NCBI RefSeq assembly: GCF_002104995.1
Contig: NW_024468259.1
Span: forward strand, 62,001-126,000
Reading direction: 5' to 3'
Source of the DNA: Linderina pennispora
Taxonomy: Eukaryota > Kickxellomycota > Kickxellomycetes > Kickxellales > Kickxellaceae
Length of the DNA: 64,000 nt
Shown here: positions 38,597-48,248 of the stretch, piece by piece
How positions within the stretch are numbered: the first letter of the stretch is position 1
How the letters are laid out: every line of letters starts with the position of its first letter
The notes under the pieces: model-generated
Databases searched by the model: none
Told to the model about the DNA's origin: nothing
Seen by the model: only the letters and a program-made list of their open reading frames with translations
Position numbers and translations under genes: made by a program

Positions 38597-40213
38597 ATGG
38601 ACCCTGCACGCAACGTACTGGCAACAATAGCCTCTGCAGTGTCATTGACGATAGAAATTCCGGCCACGCCGACGCCCACGGCAACACTCACCGACCGGAT
38701 AACAGCAACAGTAGCGACACTGGCCAGCACCAGACCCGCGCAGTCCTCCACAGTCTCATTCGGTGCCAAGGTGGCCTCGACTCTGCAGCAGGTGTGGGAC
38801 TGGCAGCCAACGTTCATGCATGGCTTCCTGCTGGGCCAGCTCAGCATGCTGGTGGTACTGGTACTGGCGATAAAGTACATTCTGTTCGAGGAGCCGCTGG
38901 GCGCGCAGGAGAAGCGCGACGACAGCCCGCGCAATGACACGGCGGTAATGCAGGAGGGCGGGTTCGGATTGTCCAAGTTTATGATATTTTCGCGCAAGCC
39001 AAAGGAGCCCAAGGCGGACGATCTGGCCGAGGAGCTGCACAAGATGCGCAAGGAGATTCTCTCGCGGACCGGCTACGAGCTGGGGGCGCAGGCGGCCGAG
39101 TCGTGCGACTGGCTGACGGTGTTTCTGGCGCAGATTATCGCCAAGTTCCGCGCAGACGCCGAACGCCACGACCGGCTGGTGCGGGTGATCAGCGAGGCCC
39201 TGAATGGCGAGCTGCGGCCGTCGGTGCTGGACAGCATCCGGATCACACAGTTCTCCTTGGGCTCGGACTTTCTGCGCATTACTGCGGCCCGCATGGTGCC
39301 GTCGTCGGGCTCCCTGGGCATGCGCGCCGAGCTCGATCTCTCGCTGCACGACGAAATCACACTGGGCTTCAACACAAAGGTGCTGGTCAACTGGCCACGC
39401 CCATCGGTGGCCGCCTTGCCCGTCACAATGGTGGTCTCGGTGGTCAAGTTTGTCGGCACGGTGGCCGTAGAGTTCGATAGCGCGGCGCTCGAGCCCTCGG
39501 TGGCAGTCACAATTCTGCCAGACTACATCCTCGAGTTCGACATCCAGACGTTGATTGGCAGCAAGGCCAAGGTGCAGAACCTGCCGATGCTGACATCGGT
39601 GATCAGCAGGAAACTGCAGGCGGCGTTTGCCAAGGAGCTGGTGATGCCGAATGAGAAGCGGATCAAGATCAAGCACCCGTTCACGCCCAAGACCGCACAG
39701 CCAGCGCAGCCAGCGCAGCCAGCGCAGCCGCAGCAGCCAGCGGAGCCAGCACCCACCGGCTCACCCCCCAGTATACCGACGGACCTGCCACCCGACTACA
39801 ACACGCAACTGCCGCCGCCGCACGCTATGCGCACGACGCTGTCGCGGGCAGGAAACCATGTGCAGACCAGCCCGCCAATGGGCATGCCGCCGCGGATGTT
39901 TACGCCCGACGAGCCCTCATTGCACCCGATGCGGGCGTCGTCGAGCCAGGCAGCGCCGTCCATGTACGGCATGTCGCCGAAAATCCACCCGATTGTGCCG
40001 GCGCCCTATGGCCCGCTGGCGAACAGGGTGTATGGAGCCGGCGGCCAGCGCTTGTTTGGCAGTGCTTTGGCGAGTATTCCGCAGGGGCTGAATGGCGTGA
40101 CGGCATTGGCGGGCAGTCAGCGCCAGGCGGAAGACGACGACGACGAGATGCTGGTGAAGGATAGTGTGAGGCAGAGAGTGAACCGGGTCATTCGAACAGT
40201 CAACGAGTCGTGA
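38597..40213 (+). CDS. MMM1: ERMES complex subunit Mmm1
   Basis: The 538-residue product starts at ATG 38597. A ~70-residue N-terminus, Thr/Ala-rich and presumably lumenal, leads to one transmembrane helix (about 76-96, HGFLLGQLSMLVVLVLAIKY). The SMP lipid-transfer domain follows from about 168 (ESCDWLTVFLAQIIAKFR) to about 355. It includes LNGELRPSVLDSIRITQFSLG, ELDLSLHDEITLGFNT and LPDYILEFDIQTLIGSKAKVQNLP. Mmm1 is the ER anchor of ERMES, which transfers phospholipids between ER and mitochondria with Mdm12, Mdm34 and Mdm10. The C-terminal 180 residues are a Pro/Gln/Ala-rich extension, longer than usual, containing a short Gln-Pro-Ala tandem repeat. Confidence 0.94.
   Translation: MDPARNVLATIASAVSLTIEIPATPTPTATLTDRITATVATLASTRPAQSSTVSFGAKVASTLQQVWDWQPTFMHGFLLGQLSMLVVLVLAIKYILFEEPLGAQEKRDDSPRNDTAVMQEGGFGLSKFMIFSRKPKEPKADDLAEELHKMRKEILSRTGYELGAQAAESCDWLTVFLAQIIAKFRADAERHDRLVRVISEALNGELRPSVLDSIRITQFSLGSDFLRITAARMVPSSGSLGMRAELDLSLHDEITLGFNTKVLVNWPRPSVAALPVTMVVSVVKFVGTVAVEFDSAALEPSVAVTILPDYILEFDIQTLIGSKAKVQNLPMLTSVISRKLQAAFAKELVMPNEKRIKIKHPFTPKTAQPAQPAQPAQPQQPAEPAPTGSPPSIPTDLPPDYNTQLPPPHAMRTTLSRAGNHVQTSPPMGMPPRMFTPDEPSLHPMRASSSQAAPSMYGMSPKIHPIVPAPYGPLANRVYGAGGQRLFGSALASIPQGLNGVTALAGSQRQAEDDDDEMLVKDSVRQRVNRVIRTVNES
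39698..39734 (+). repeat. 9-nt tandem repeat in MMM1
   Basis: About four units of CAGCCAGCG encode a Gln-Pro-Ala tract just after the SMP domain. It is in frame, so copy-number changes keep the reading frame. Confidence 0.8.
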
Positions 40214-40388
40214 GAAGGCTGTCGAGGAGGATAGCTGTTTGCATTCACATGATGCCAGCAGATAAGAAAAGCCGGATTATGTGGATCGCCCCCAATGTGG
40301 CAAATAAAAAAGGGACAGTGCATATATTGGTTGAGAATGACGAGTTGAATGTGTACATAGGATTTTGGTTTTTTGCTTGGCCCGGCGC

Positions 40389-43238
40389 TCACAGATACCG
40401 GTGGTCAAAGAACTTGATGGTGACCCCAATATCCGCAGCCACCCTCAGCACCGTCGCATCGTGCAGCTGGCGAGCATCATCCGAGGCGCATCGGCGCCAG
40501 ATATCCGCAAACTCCCTCACCAGCGTCCTCACGCCGCGCAGGTACCCGTAATCGGGGCCAGCGCAGCCGCCAGAGCACGGGCATTTGGGCATGGGATCAG
40601 CCTCAGTCACATGGAAGAACCTGGCCGCCGCGCACGTCGACATGGGCGTGTCGGAGCCGTCAGACGCAGTGGAGGGGCCAAACAGGGGCGAACTGGCGGC
40701 GGGGTCCGGCGGGCACTGCTCATGGCACGAGGCATCGGGGCGGGTCAGTGTAGGCTCGGCATAGACATCCGGGTTGGCGACAAAGCTGCAGTTGACAAAG
40801 TCAATAATGCGCAGGTCGATCTGCGGCAGCTCAAGCGGCGCCGTAGCCCACTGGCTCTGCCGCCCGCACTCATTTGCCAGATGCGACAATGGTCGGCCAC
40901 TGGTGCTGCCGCGGGAATCGGCAGAGCCAGGCAGTAGTGAGCTGCGGTCGGTGAATGAATTGGCCGGCGTCATCGTGCCGTGCAGTGGCGGCGTCGACAG
41001 CGGCAGCAGAGGAGTGTTTGCCGGTGTGGTGGCCGAGGTCACCAATGCAGGGGCATGTAGCATGGACTGCGACAGCGGGTGGTGGATGGCGGGCTCGGGC
41101 GGCAATGGCATTGGGATTGCCGGGGCGGTCGGTCGCCGCGCAAGCGACGGCGGCTGGTCAGGTAGGTCGGTGGTCGGGAACTCGTCCACGGCCCGCGTGG
41201 CAGCATACCCGTCGTAGACCAGCAAAAGGCTGGAGCCGAAGAAGCGGAAGCCGTGCATTTGCTCGACGGTCCGGTAGAGACTGCGCAGCTTGACCAGGAG
41301 GGCCGGAATCAGATAGGCAAACACTGTCTCGCCGTTGTCCAGGAACTCCAGCAGCGAGCGCTGGAACGTGAACTTGTTCAGCGACCGCCCGTAGTACTTG
41401 TCCTGGAAGAGGAAACGGTTGCGGTCGGCCTTGTAGACCTGCAGCCCGCACATGCGCACGCCCAGCTCCTTGCTAGTGGTGGCTGCGCACTTGATGGTCT
41501 GCGAGACGACCTTTTTCGCCGGTGCATTGACGCCATGTTGCCGCGTGCCCATTTTGAGATCGAGGATGCATGGCCGCCGCATGGATGCGGTCAGATCGGA
41601 CATCAGGATGAACTGGTGCGTGCTGCCCTCGATGGCCTCGGTGGGCATGCGCTTGGCGCATTTCTTCTTCCACAGATTTTCAAAGTCCGCCGTGGCGGCG
41701 GTTTGAGCTGGGCAGTCCGCGGCCTTGGCGAGGTCCGGCTCGGAGCGGTCCAGTGGCTCACTAACACAGGCCGTGAGCCGGGGCCGCACCTTCATCGCCC
41801 CCGTGCTTTCGCGCCGCACAGGCAGACCGTCGCTGCCTAGCAGGGCGCCCGGGGGTCCAGACGCAGCATCGGCTACTGCCCGGTCGTGCAGCAGACTGGA
41901 GCCGCGCATGCGGTTGGAGCCAAGCAAAGGGTGGACGATAGGCGCTAGGGCTGTCATGCGCGGTACGCCCGGCAGCAGCTTTGCTGCTGGGGCCTCGGTC
42001 CGCGCTGGCCCGGCTGACGGACGGTTTTCCGGGCTGCTGCTGGAGCTAGTGCTTGTAGACGACACATGGCCTCGTGCATCATACATGGAGTTCATACACA
42101 GCCCCTCTATATCGCTCAACATCATGTGTTTCTGCAGGTCCAGACTATGTGCCTCGTCGGCGTCGTTGGTGCCGGTGGTGCGCTCGACGGCCGACGCCAA
42201 TGGCATGAAATGAGCGGGCTGCAGATCAGTCGACGAGTGGCGGCGACGCACGGGTCCATGGGCTCTGATTTTTGCCTGCTGCCGGGCCCGGGCCTTGAGC
42301 GCGCGCGGCGACAGCGCGTCCTTCAGAATCTGCTCCTGCATGGCCCGCCAGGCACCGCTCAGGTGCATCTTGCGGGCACCGAAGCTACCAGGTGCGGCAG
42401 TGCGGCTGCTGGGCGACGGCACCAGCTGGCGGGCCAGGCAGCTGGGCAGAATATGCAGGTTCTGCTCCAGCACAATCTCCGGGACTGGGTCGCCGCCCTC
42501 GGGCTTTTTGCGGTACGTGACATTGACGACGCCCAGGCAGCTGGGCACAAACCGGTACAGGTCGCGGTGCAAGTAATCCACGGCCTCGTAGAACGCGCGC
42601 TCGCGCTCATTCATCGGCTTGCAGATGGCGCTGCCCGAGAACTTTAGGAACGGCGTGTGTCCGCCCACCTGGTTAACAAACGGAGTTAACGCCAACGACG
42701 GCGGCGTCACCGGGCCGTGGAATGTCGCCTCTTCGTCGAGCCACGGCTGCCCGAGCTCGTCGCCCGACACGTCCATTAATTCGTCGTCCGTCACGTGCGT
42801 TTCATAGTAACTATCGTCGTCCTCGTCCATGCTGACCTCGTTGATGTCGTCCTGCACGTCGAGCCACACGCCTGGCGGCTCATTGAGCGACCGCCGCGGC
42901 GAGATGCTGCGTAGCCGGTAGTGCGAGCGGTTCTGAATCAGCTGGTAGTTTTTCACCCCTGCTCCATCGATCTGCGGGATGCCCTGGGCTGACACTGACG
43001 CCATTAGTGGCGGATGAGCCGCCATGTGTTGCGATGCACTGTTATGAATGTGCTCTGATGTCGCTGCGGCTGTGTGCTGCATGGGTGTCAGGAGCTCATC
43101 CAGTTGATTTTCCACCCGGCTTTTCCGCCACCGCCGGCCGGACCGCGACGGAGCGCCTACGGCGGCGCCGGGCGTGCTGCTGGTTGGAGTAAGCGGTTGC
43201 TGGTCTGTTGGGGCTAGTTGTACACGGAAAGAGTGCAT
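40389..43238 (-). CDS. KCS1: Inositol hexakisphosphate kinase (Kcs1 type)
   Basis: The 949-residue product starts at ATG 43238 (MHSFRVQLAP). The three codons before it are not preceded by an ATG. The inositol polyphosphate kinase core is split by disordered inserts, as usual in fungi. An N-terminal block (YLHRDLYRFVPSCLGVVNVTYR) lies near 235. The catalytic signature PCILDLKMGTRQHG (the PxxxDxKxG motif) is near 553. YGRSLNKFTFQRSLLEFLDNG follows, then SSLLLVYDGY near 667 and IDLRIIDFVNCSF near 808, which supplies metal ligands. The end is CxCxxxC-rich (CPCSGGCAGPDYGYLRGVRTLV). It would make 5-IP7 from IP6, a signal linked to phosphate and energy status. A TATA element lies 246-253 bp upstream of the ATG. 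Confidence 0.93.
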   Translation of the reverse strand: MHSFRVQLAPTDQQPLTPTSSTPGAAVGAPSRSGRRWRKSRVENQLDELLTPMQHTAAATSEHIHNSASQHMAAHPPLMASVSAQGIPQIDGAGVKNYQLIQNRSHYRLRSISPRRSLNEPPGVWLDVQDDINEVSMDEDDDSYYETHVTDDELMDVSGDELGQPWLDEEATFHGPVTPPSLALTPFVNQVGGHTPFLKFSGSAICKPMNERERAFYEAVDYLHRDLYRFVPSCLGVVNVTYRKKPEGGDPVPEIVLEQNLHILPSCLARQLVPSPSSRTAAPGSFGARKMHLSGAWRAMQEQILKDALSPRALKARARQQAKIRAHGPVRRRHSSTDLQPAHFMPLASAVERTTGTNDADEAHSLDLQKHMMLSDIEGLCMNSMYDARGHVSSTSTSSSSSPENRPSAGPARTEAPAAKLLPGVPRMTALAPIVHPLLGSNRMRGSSLLHDRAVADAASGPPGALLGSDGLPVRRESTGAMKVRPRLTACVSEPLDRSEPDLAKAADCPAQTAATADFENLWKKKCAKRMPTEAIEGSTHQFILMSDLTASMRRPCILDLKMGTRQHGVNAPAKKVVSQTIKCAATTSKELGVRMCGLQVYKADRNRFLFQDKYYGRSLNKFTFQRSLLEFLDNGETVFAYLIPALLVKLRSLYRTVEQMHGFRFFGSSLLLVYDGYAATRAVDEFPTTDLPDQPPSLARRPTAPAIPMPLPPEPAIHHPLSQSMLHAPALVTSATTPANTPLLPLSTPPLHGTMTPANSFTDRSSLLPGSADSRGSTSGRPLSHLANECGRQSQWATAPLELPQIDLRIIDFVNCSFVANPDVYAEPTLTRPDASCHEQCPPDPAASSPLFGPSTASDGSDTPMSTCAAARFFHVTEADPMPKCPCSGGCAGPDYGYLRGVRTLVREFADIWRRCASDDARQLHDATVLRVAADIGVTIKFFDHRYL

Positions 43239-44795
43239 TGTATGCACATGCTGTACAGGGTTTGGAATTTAAAATAAAAAGGTGAGGGTTGGCGGGAAAA
43301 AGAAGATAATCCTGCGGCAAGGGAGCGGATAACCTGCAACAAGCAATGTAGCCGATAATAAAAGCGCCAGCGAAAAAATGTCGGAAAAGAGCGAGGGAAA
43401 GCACCAGTCTGGTTAAAAAACACGGAAGAAGGGAAAAAAGAAGAAAAAAGTGTAAACTCGACAAAAAAGCGCGCTCTAGCCGATATTTATACCCCTCGCG
43501 AATCGACAAGAGGCCCAGGCATTTTTTGCTTTGGGGGGGCCTTCCAACCGCCCCTTCCTGCCACCCCCCACTGGCCCACATCGATTGGCAGCGCCCCGTA
43601 TTGGCAAAAGTTCAAGGTACGGTTTCTGTGCGACAATCTTTGGGCACGATATGGCGGAGCGAGCATTCATATTGGGCCGCACAAGAAGCAAGGCATTTCC
43701 CAAGAGTCCTGCCGCATTCCCCCTTCTCAAACGCCGTTAGAGCTGCCCTCTCCCACCTGCATGCGAGCCGCGATGGAAAAACGCACGGTGCTTGTCCGAT
43801 GGAGAGCCACACGTGGGGTGAGGCGGGCACCTCCACTTGCTTTGCGTGCTGTTCACTCTGTAGCACCAATCGTGAAGGCCATTGCTGTGCTATCTGCCCT
43901 GCCACCAGTTTAAGCCACGCATTTACAACGGCTATAGGCCACTGGCTAGTAGTCTTATGCTTTTCCTCCTCTAACGCGTCTCGACGCCCCCATGTCTAGA
44001 ATATCCTTCTACACCACACACCGCGCACACGGCCAATTGTGCTTGGTCACGCTTTCAAAGCGTTTTTATTTTGCCTGCACGGCCAATTTGCTGCTATTCG
44101 CACCACATGCATGCATGTCTGGATAGGCCCAAAAAATGCCTACCCTTCCTTTTTCGTTTTGCCATTAGGTCATGTTTTTGTTGAGAGATGCACAAAATAA
44201 ATAAAAAAAACATAGTGCCAAGCGGTGCGTGCATGTGGGTAACGACGCCATAGCATCATTGGCATATCAGGGCCTCAGTGTGTAAATGCATATGCTGCAT
44301 ACAATCAGCATATCTGTCATCCAGTAGTATGCACATCGTGGGCTCAGGCAGAGGCCTTCCTAACACCCGATTTCCTGCAAATGCTTTGCCACAGTGACAC
44401 TCGAAGAATGCATGCTTCTGTATTTTTTTTCGGAGAACGGCCAGAGGGGGTTTCTGGGTTGTTGCTTTTTTCCCACTGGCTCGGTGCATTTTCATCCAGC
44501 CATCGAGCATGACCTAGATGCGATAGGTGCAAGGGCAGCATATGGCATTAGTCGATTGGATTGCCCGGGAACGCCGTATCTCGAAAAACGGCTTTGCATC
44601 TTGCTCGTGGCAGGTCTTGGGCACAAAATCGATAAGATCCGATTTCGACCTAATTCGTCCCACGACTCGTCAGGAGCCGTGGCTCGCCGGCTCAGGAACA
44701 CAGGCTTCAATTTTGCCACAAGGAAAAATCTGGACGCTTTTTTTGTTTATCAGCATTCACTTCTATCCAAAAAACGCAATTCATAAACAGCGACA
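43239..44795. other. Divergent intergenic region, KCS1 and SET5
   Basis: About 1.56 kb. The KCS1 side has a TATA element at 43484 and a long, purine-rich leader. The rest shows only short open frames with no family resemblance. Confidence 0.5.
43484..43491 (-). promoter_or_regulatory. TATA box of KCS1
   Basis: TATAAATA on the minus strand, 246-253 bp upstream of the KCS1 ATG. This implies a ~220-nt 5' leader. Confidence 0.5.
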
Positions 44796-46043
44796 ATGCC
44801 AGAGGTAGCCCGCACCGTGACACCCGCAGAAGACGAGCTGCGCGCGGCCATTGCAGCTGTGAAGGCATCGAACCCCGAGTTTGGCATCGCCCGCGTACTG
44901 AGCACGATCCGCTCCTCGCACGGCGACTGGCAGGTCAGCGAGAAGCGTGTGCGCAAGTTCCTGGGCGCGCTGGGGCTGGTGCAGAGCGACAATGCCGGGA
45001 TCCCGAAGAGCTCATTGGCGCCGACGGATCTGGCGGCAACCACGGGCAAGGGCCAGGTGGAGATCCGGTACATCGACGGCACAAAGGGCAAGGGCGTGTT
45101 TGCAACGCAGGACATGCAGCCTGGGAGCATAGTGTTTGAGGAGACGCCCTTTGCGTGGTACCCGCGCTGGGACACCGTCGGCGCCGCCTACCACCTGGAC
45201 GCCGATCACGAGTGCCAGCTGTGCGCGCGCTCGCTGGACCCAACGGTAGTGCGCACGCGCGTGCGCCCGGCAAAATGTGCCTCGTGCGGGGTCAAATTCT
45301 GCAGCAGCATCTGCAAGACCGAGGCCGATATGCATTTCCACAAAATTGAGTGCTCCAAGAGCAACCCGGCGTTTGCCAAGCTGGCCGATTTCAGCCGCCG
45401 CCAGGACCAGTGGGGGGCGCCGATGGGCGCTGTGCGCGCGCTGGAGCGCGTCATCATGGAGTTTGAGCAAAGCACGAGGCGTGGCCGCGAGGCGTGGGCT
45501 GGTCTAAAGGCCTTTGCCACTGTGAGCCAGGAGACGATTGACGAGAGGCGGTTTGGCCCTGCTTGGTTCATGTACCAGGAGGACCGCGAGAACAAATGGA
45601 AGGCCAGCTACAAGCTGATGAAGAGCGCCTTGTGTCCGCCGCCTGCAGCCTGCGGGCTCACGGCGTTTGACAGGATCCCGGCCAAGATCAAGGAGGAGAT
45701 GCTCTCGTACCAGGGATGGCTGGATCTGCTCGGAAAGTACTGCCTGAACGACCAGAATGGCGGCTTCTATCTGCTGCAGAGCTGCTTTAACCATAGCTGC
45801 GTGCCCAACTGCCAGGTCTCGCATCCAAACTCGGGAAAGTACCGCGCCCATATCGAGATTCTGAAGCCCATCAAGCAAGGCGAGGAGATGTTTATTACCT
45901 ATGTCAACCCCAGAGATGGCGTCGAGGCGCGTCGCAAGGACCTGAAGGACTGGTACATGTTTGAGTGCAGCTGCACGAGGTGCCAGAAGGAGCTGCAGGA
46001 TCTTCCAAAGACCGAACGCCAGGAAAATGTCATCACAATTTAG
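44796..46043 (+). CDS. SET5: SET domain lysine methyltransferase (Set5/SMYD5-like)
   Basis: The 415-residue product starts at ATG 44796. An N-terminal ~85 residues form a helical region (ELRAAIAAVKASNPEFGIARVL). The SET domain then begins (VEIRYIDGTKGKGVFATQDMQPGSIVFEE) and is split by a zinc-binding MYND-like insert. The insert has CQLCARS, CASCGVKFCSSICKTEADMHFHKIEC around 138-187. The SET core resumes with LLQSCFNHSCVPNC near 325-337 (cofactor-binding NHSC), EEMFITYVNP and a post-SET CSCTRC near 390. Yeast Set5 methylates histone H4 on K5, K8 and K12. That specificity is assumed from family placement. It is intact and single-exon. Confidence 0.9.
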   Translation: MPEVARTVTPAEDELRAAIAAVKASNPEFGIARVLSTIRSSHGDWQVSEKRVRKFLGALGLVQSDNAGIPKSSLAPTDLAATTGKGQVEIRYIDGTKGKGVFATQDMQPGSIVFEETPFAWYPRWDTVGAAYHLDADHECQLCARSLDPTVVRTRVRPAKCASCGVKFCSSICKTEADMHFHKIECSKSNPAFAKLADFSRRQDQWGAPMGAVRALERVIMEFEQSTRRGREAWAGLKAFATVSQETIDERRFGPAWFMYQEDRENKWKASYKLMKSALCPPPAACGLTAFDRIPAKIKEEMLSYQGWLDLLGKYCLNDQNGGFYLLQSCFNHSCVPNCQVSHPNSGKYRAHIEILKPIKQGEEMFITYVNPRDGVEARRKDLKDWYMFECSCTRCQKELQDLPKTERQENVITI

Positions 46044-46781
46044 ACAGGATACTTTTCTTGAATACACGGTAGGATCTCTACTTGCTGCACTCTTGGATCT
46101 TCTGACGGTCCTTGATGCCATAGACAGTCTTGGTCCACCACTTCTCTCCCCATTTAGCATACCCGACATCACAGGCCATTCTGCCTAAATGAGCTGCAGC
46201 CGTTATAAGACGGCAACCCGGCATGAGATCTGATGCGCTTGTAATCGCTGGTCCATAGGCCAGGGCAGCGAGCACGGAGACTAGCATCACATGGTCTCCA
46301 CCAGTGCCATGGCCCTCGTTAAGGACACATATAGTACGCAACGGGTGGACAGAATATACCAAGGAATGAGGAAGGGAACCCGGACGAAGACGCGCCAGTA
46401 GTTTGCACTGTGGGAGAGTCGAGTAGGTGCAAAATTGCGGTGCATCGTTCACATGGTCTTGCGTTACATGGGGTTTACGTGAAAGTCGCAGCATGTTGGA
46501 AATGAAATGGTAGGCAAAGCCAAAGGGTGAATGGCAGGGTCGAGCCAGCAATCCTTGGCAGTCTGGTCTTATATATCCCCCATGATGTCTATGACGGTAA
46601 GCGGTACGTGAGATGCGATGTATGCAACTGGTAACAATCCGACTCAGATATTGGTGACATTCATATTTGGCCAGGTCCGGCTGTGATGTGATCGCAGCCC
46701 GTCCATATCAAAAGTGCCAAATCTTTGCAAACAGTGTTGCCACAAGTACATCTAGGTGCTGTATTGAATCTTTTGAAGGGT
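46044..46781. other. Intergenic region between SET5 and PCP1
   Basis: It holds the 3' ends of two convergent genes and a rhomboid-derived fragment at 46078-46494. No other coding sequence is visible. Confidence 0.5.
46078..46494 (-). pseudogene. Fragment of a rhomboid protease paralogue
   Basis: The open frame ends with LITAAAHLGRMACDVGYAKW, then GEKWWTKTV. This aligns with the C-terminus of the intact PCP1 next door (THFAHWAHLGG-type motif, then AYVQWGEKWWRELV). The frame may start at ATG 46494 (MLRLSRKP), echoing the PCP1 start MLRLGCW. The central part, including the catalytic GASG serine motif and most membrane helices, is missing. The tandem position and shared orientation suggest a local duplication followed by internal deletion. 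The active-site His is retained only in the sense of an AHLG remnant. Confidence 0.6.
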
Positions 46782-47948
46782 CTACTTTAGGCGCCGAGCC
46801 TCAACCGTCTTGACGAGTTCACGCCACCACTTCTCGCCCCACTGCACATAGGCCATGCCAAATGCACCACCGCCTAGATGCGCCCAGTGCGCAAATGTGC
46901 TCCATCCGAGGACAGCACCTGCTAGGTCATAGGCCATCAGCAATGGGAACGCCTGGCTAATGGTGAATGGCAGGAACGGCAGGAATATGAGCGCAATCTG
47001 TGAGTTTGGAAAGTACATCATGGTCGCACCGACCACCGCATACACGGCTCCACTCGCCCCCAGCGCAGGGAGAATCGCCAGCGGCCGTAGCGGCGACAGC
47101 ACGTGGTTGGCCAGGCTAGAAATAACACCAGCCGACAGGTAGAATGCAGTAAACTGCTCGGCGCCCATCCGGTCAGCAACAGCCGACCCAAACGACATCA
47201 GCGCAATGGTGTTGAATGCGAAATGCCACACCTCGCGGTGGCTGAACGTGCTGGTCAGCAGCGTGTATGCACGGCCCGTCCGCGGATCATGCAAAAAGTA
47301 CTTGGTCATCTTGGGCATCAGCCGCGGTACCTGCCACATTGCAAACACAGCGGCATTGATGCCCGCGATTGCATACACAACCCGCTTGCCAGGCGACATG
47401 CGGTACCACGAGTCTGAGCATGCCACCATGGTGCGTTTCAGCTCGCGTGGCATCCACCCCGGCAGGTGCGCGATCCGGCGGATGGTCTTCGCGTGCGGCT
47501 CCGAATACACCCCGTGTGCACGGCCCACCAGCCGCTGTACCTCCAAGTCGTTCATCAGGGCCCAAATCCGGTCCTCCTCATCGCCCACACTGCCTGTCCC
47601 GCCCAGGCCCAGCACGTTGAGGTAGCTCCAGGAGCGCTGCCGCATCCGTTCTCGGTGGTCTGCAAACGAGTTGGCACATAAGTAGAAGGCACCGCCGCTG
47701 AAGGCCAGCGACCAGAGGATCGGCCGGATAAACAGAACCCGCCCACCACTGGGTCCGCTGGGCCGATATTGCCATGTTGGTTCGGGCTGGGCCTCGTTGC
47801 GTAGCGGCGATGCTGACGGGTGAGACCGCCAACGGCCGGCCCGGTATGCGCGGAAACCAGTCGGTTGTGGCCACTTTGGCACGACCCGCGGCACGACCCG
47901 CGGCACGACCCGAGGCATTGAGCTGCTCCAGCACCCGAGTCTGAGCAT
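46782..47948 (-). CDS. PCP1: Mitochondrial rhomboid protease (Pcp1/PARL type)
   Basis: The 388-residue product starts at ATG 47948. The frame is open upstream but has no family features there. An Arg-rich presequence (MLRLGCWSSSMPRVVPRVVP) fits mitochondrial import. A first membrane segment lies near residue 80. The rhomboid core starts near 195 (VVYAIAGINAAVFAMWQVP). Key motifs are the L1-loop region HREVWHFAFNTIALMSFG, the nucleophile serine in LGASGAVYAVVGA near 296, and the catalytic histidine in HWAHLGGGAFG near 352. Rhomboids of this type process Mgm1/OPA1 and cytochrome c peroxidase in the inner membrane. A 12-nt tandem repeat encodes three VVPR units in the presequence. It is divergent from the Acl4-like gene. 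Confidence 0.92.
   Translation of the reverse strand: MLRLGCWSSSMPRVVPRVVPRVVPKWPQPTGFRAYRAGRWRSHPSASPLRNEAQPEPTWQYRPSGPSGGRVLFIRPILWSLAFSGGAFYLCANSFADHRERMRQRSWSYLNVLGLGGTGSVGDEEDRIWALMNDLEVQRLVGRAHGVYSEPHAKTIRRIAHLPGWMPRELKRTMVACSDSWYRMSPGKRVVYAIAGINAAVFAMWQVPRLMPKMTKYFLHDPRTGRAYTLLTSTFSHREVWHFAFNTIALMSFGSAVADRMGAEQFTAFYLSAGVISSLANHVLSPLRPLAILPALGASGAVYAVVGATMMYFPNSQIALIFLPFLPFTISQAFPLLMAYDLAGAVLGWSTFAHWAHLGGGAFGMAYVQWGEKWWRELVKTVEARRLK
47879..47914. repeat. 12-nt tandem repeat in the PCP1 presequence
   Basis: Three units of GGCACGACCCGC (plus strand) encode the RVVPRVVPRVVP tract. It is in frame and lies in the non-conserved targeting region. Confidence 0.85.
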
Positions 47949-48248
47949 CGTTAAATAGTTGAATTGGTGTTGAATGTGTCGAAGAAAGTTAAAGCGAAAC
48001 AGCGAGCACCACAGTTGCTGGCGATGACTAAATCCTGCCAAAACGCTTGGCGATAATACCTTGAACTTGTCACGTGAATCTGATCTTGCCACTAATCCGA
48101 TCATCGCTTGCTGCATTTTTCGTTTTTTTACAGCTACAAAAATAAAATAAAAAACTTTCATCGCATTGGCCGCTGCTCCTTGCAATTCTCCTCTTCACCA
48201 ACCACTTTTCTATACCTGTATATCAAAACGCGGCCTCCACAGCTAGAC

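Noticed and set aside
38756-39676. 306-codon minus-strand frame inside MMM1
   Set aside because: Antisense shadow of the SMP domain.
43526-43999. 157-codon frame between KCS1 and SET5
   Set aside because: No similarity to known proteins, irregular composition and no promoter signals.
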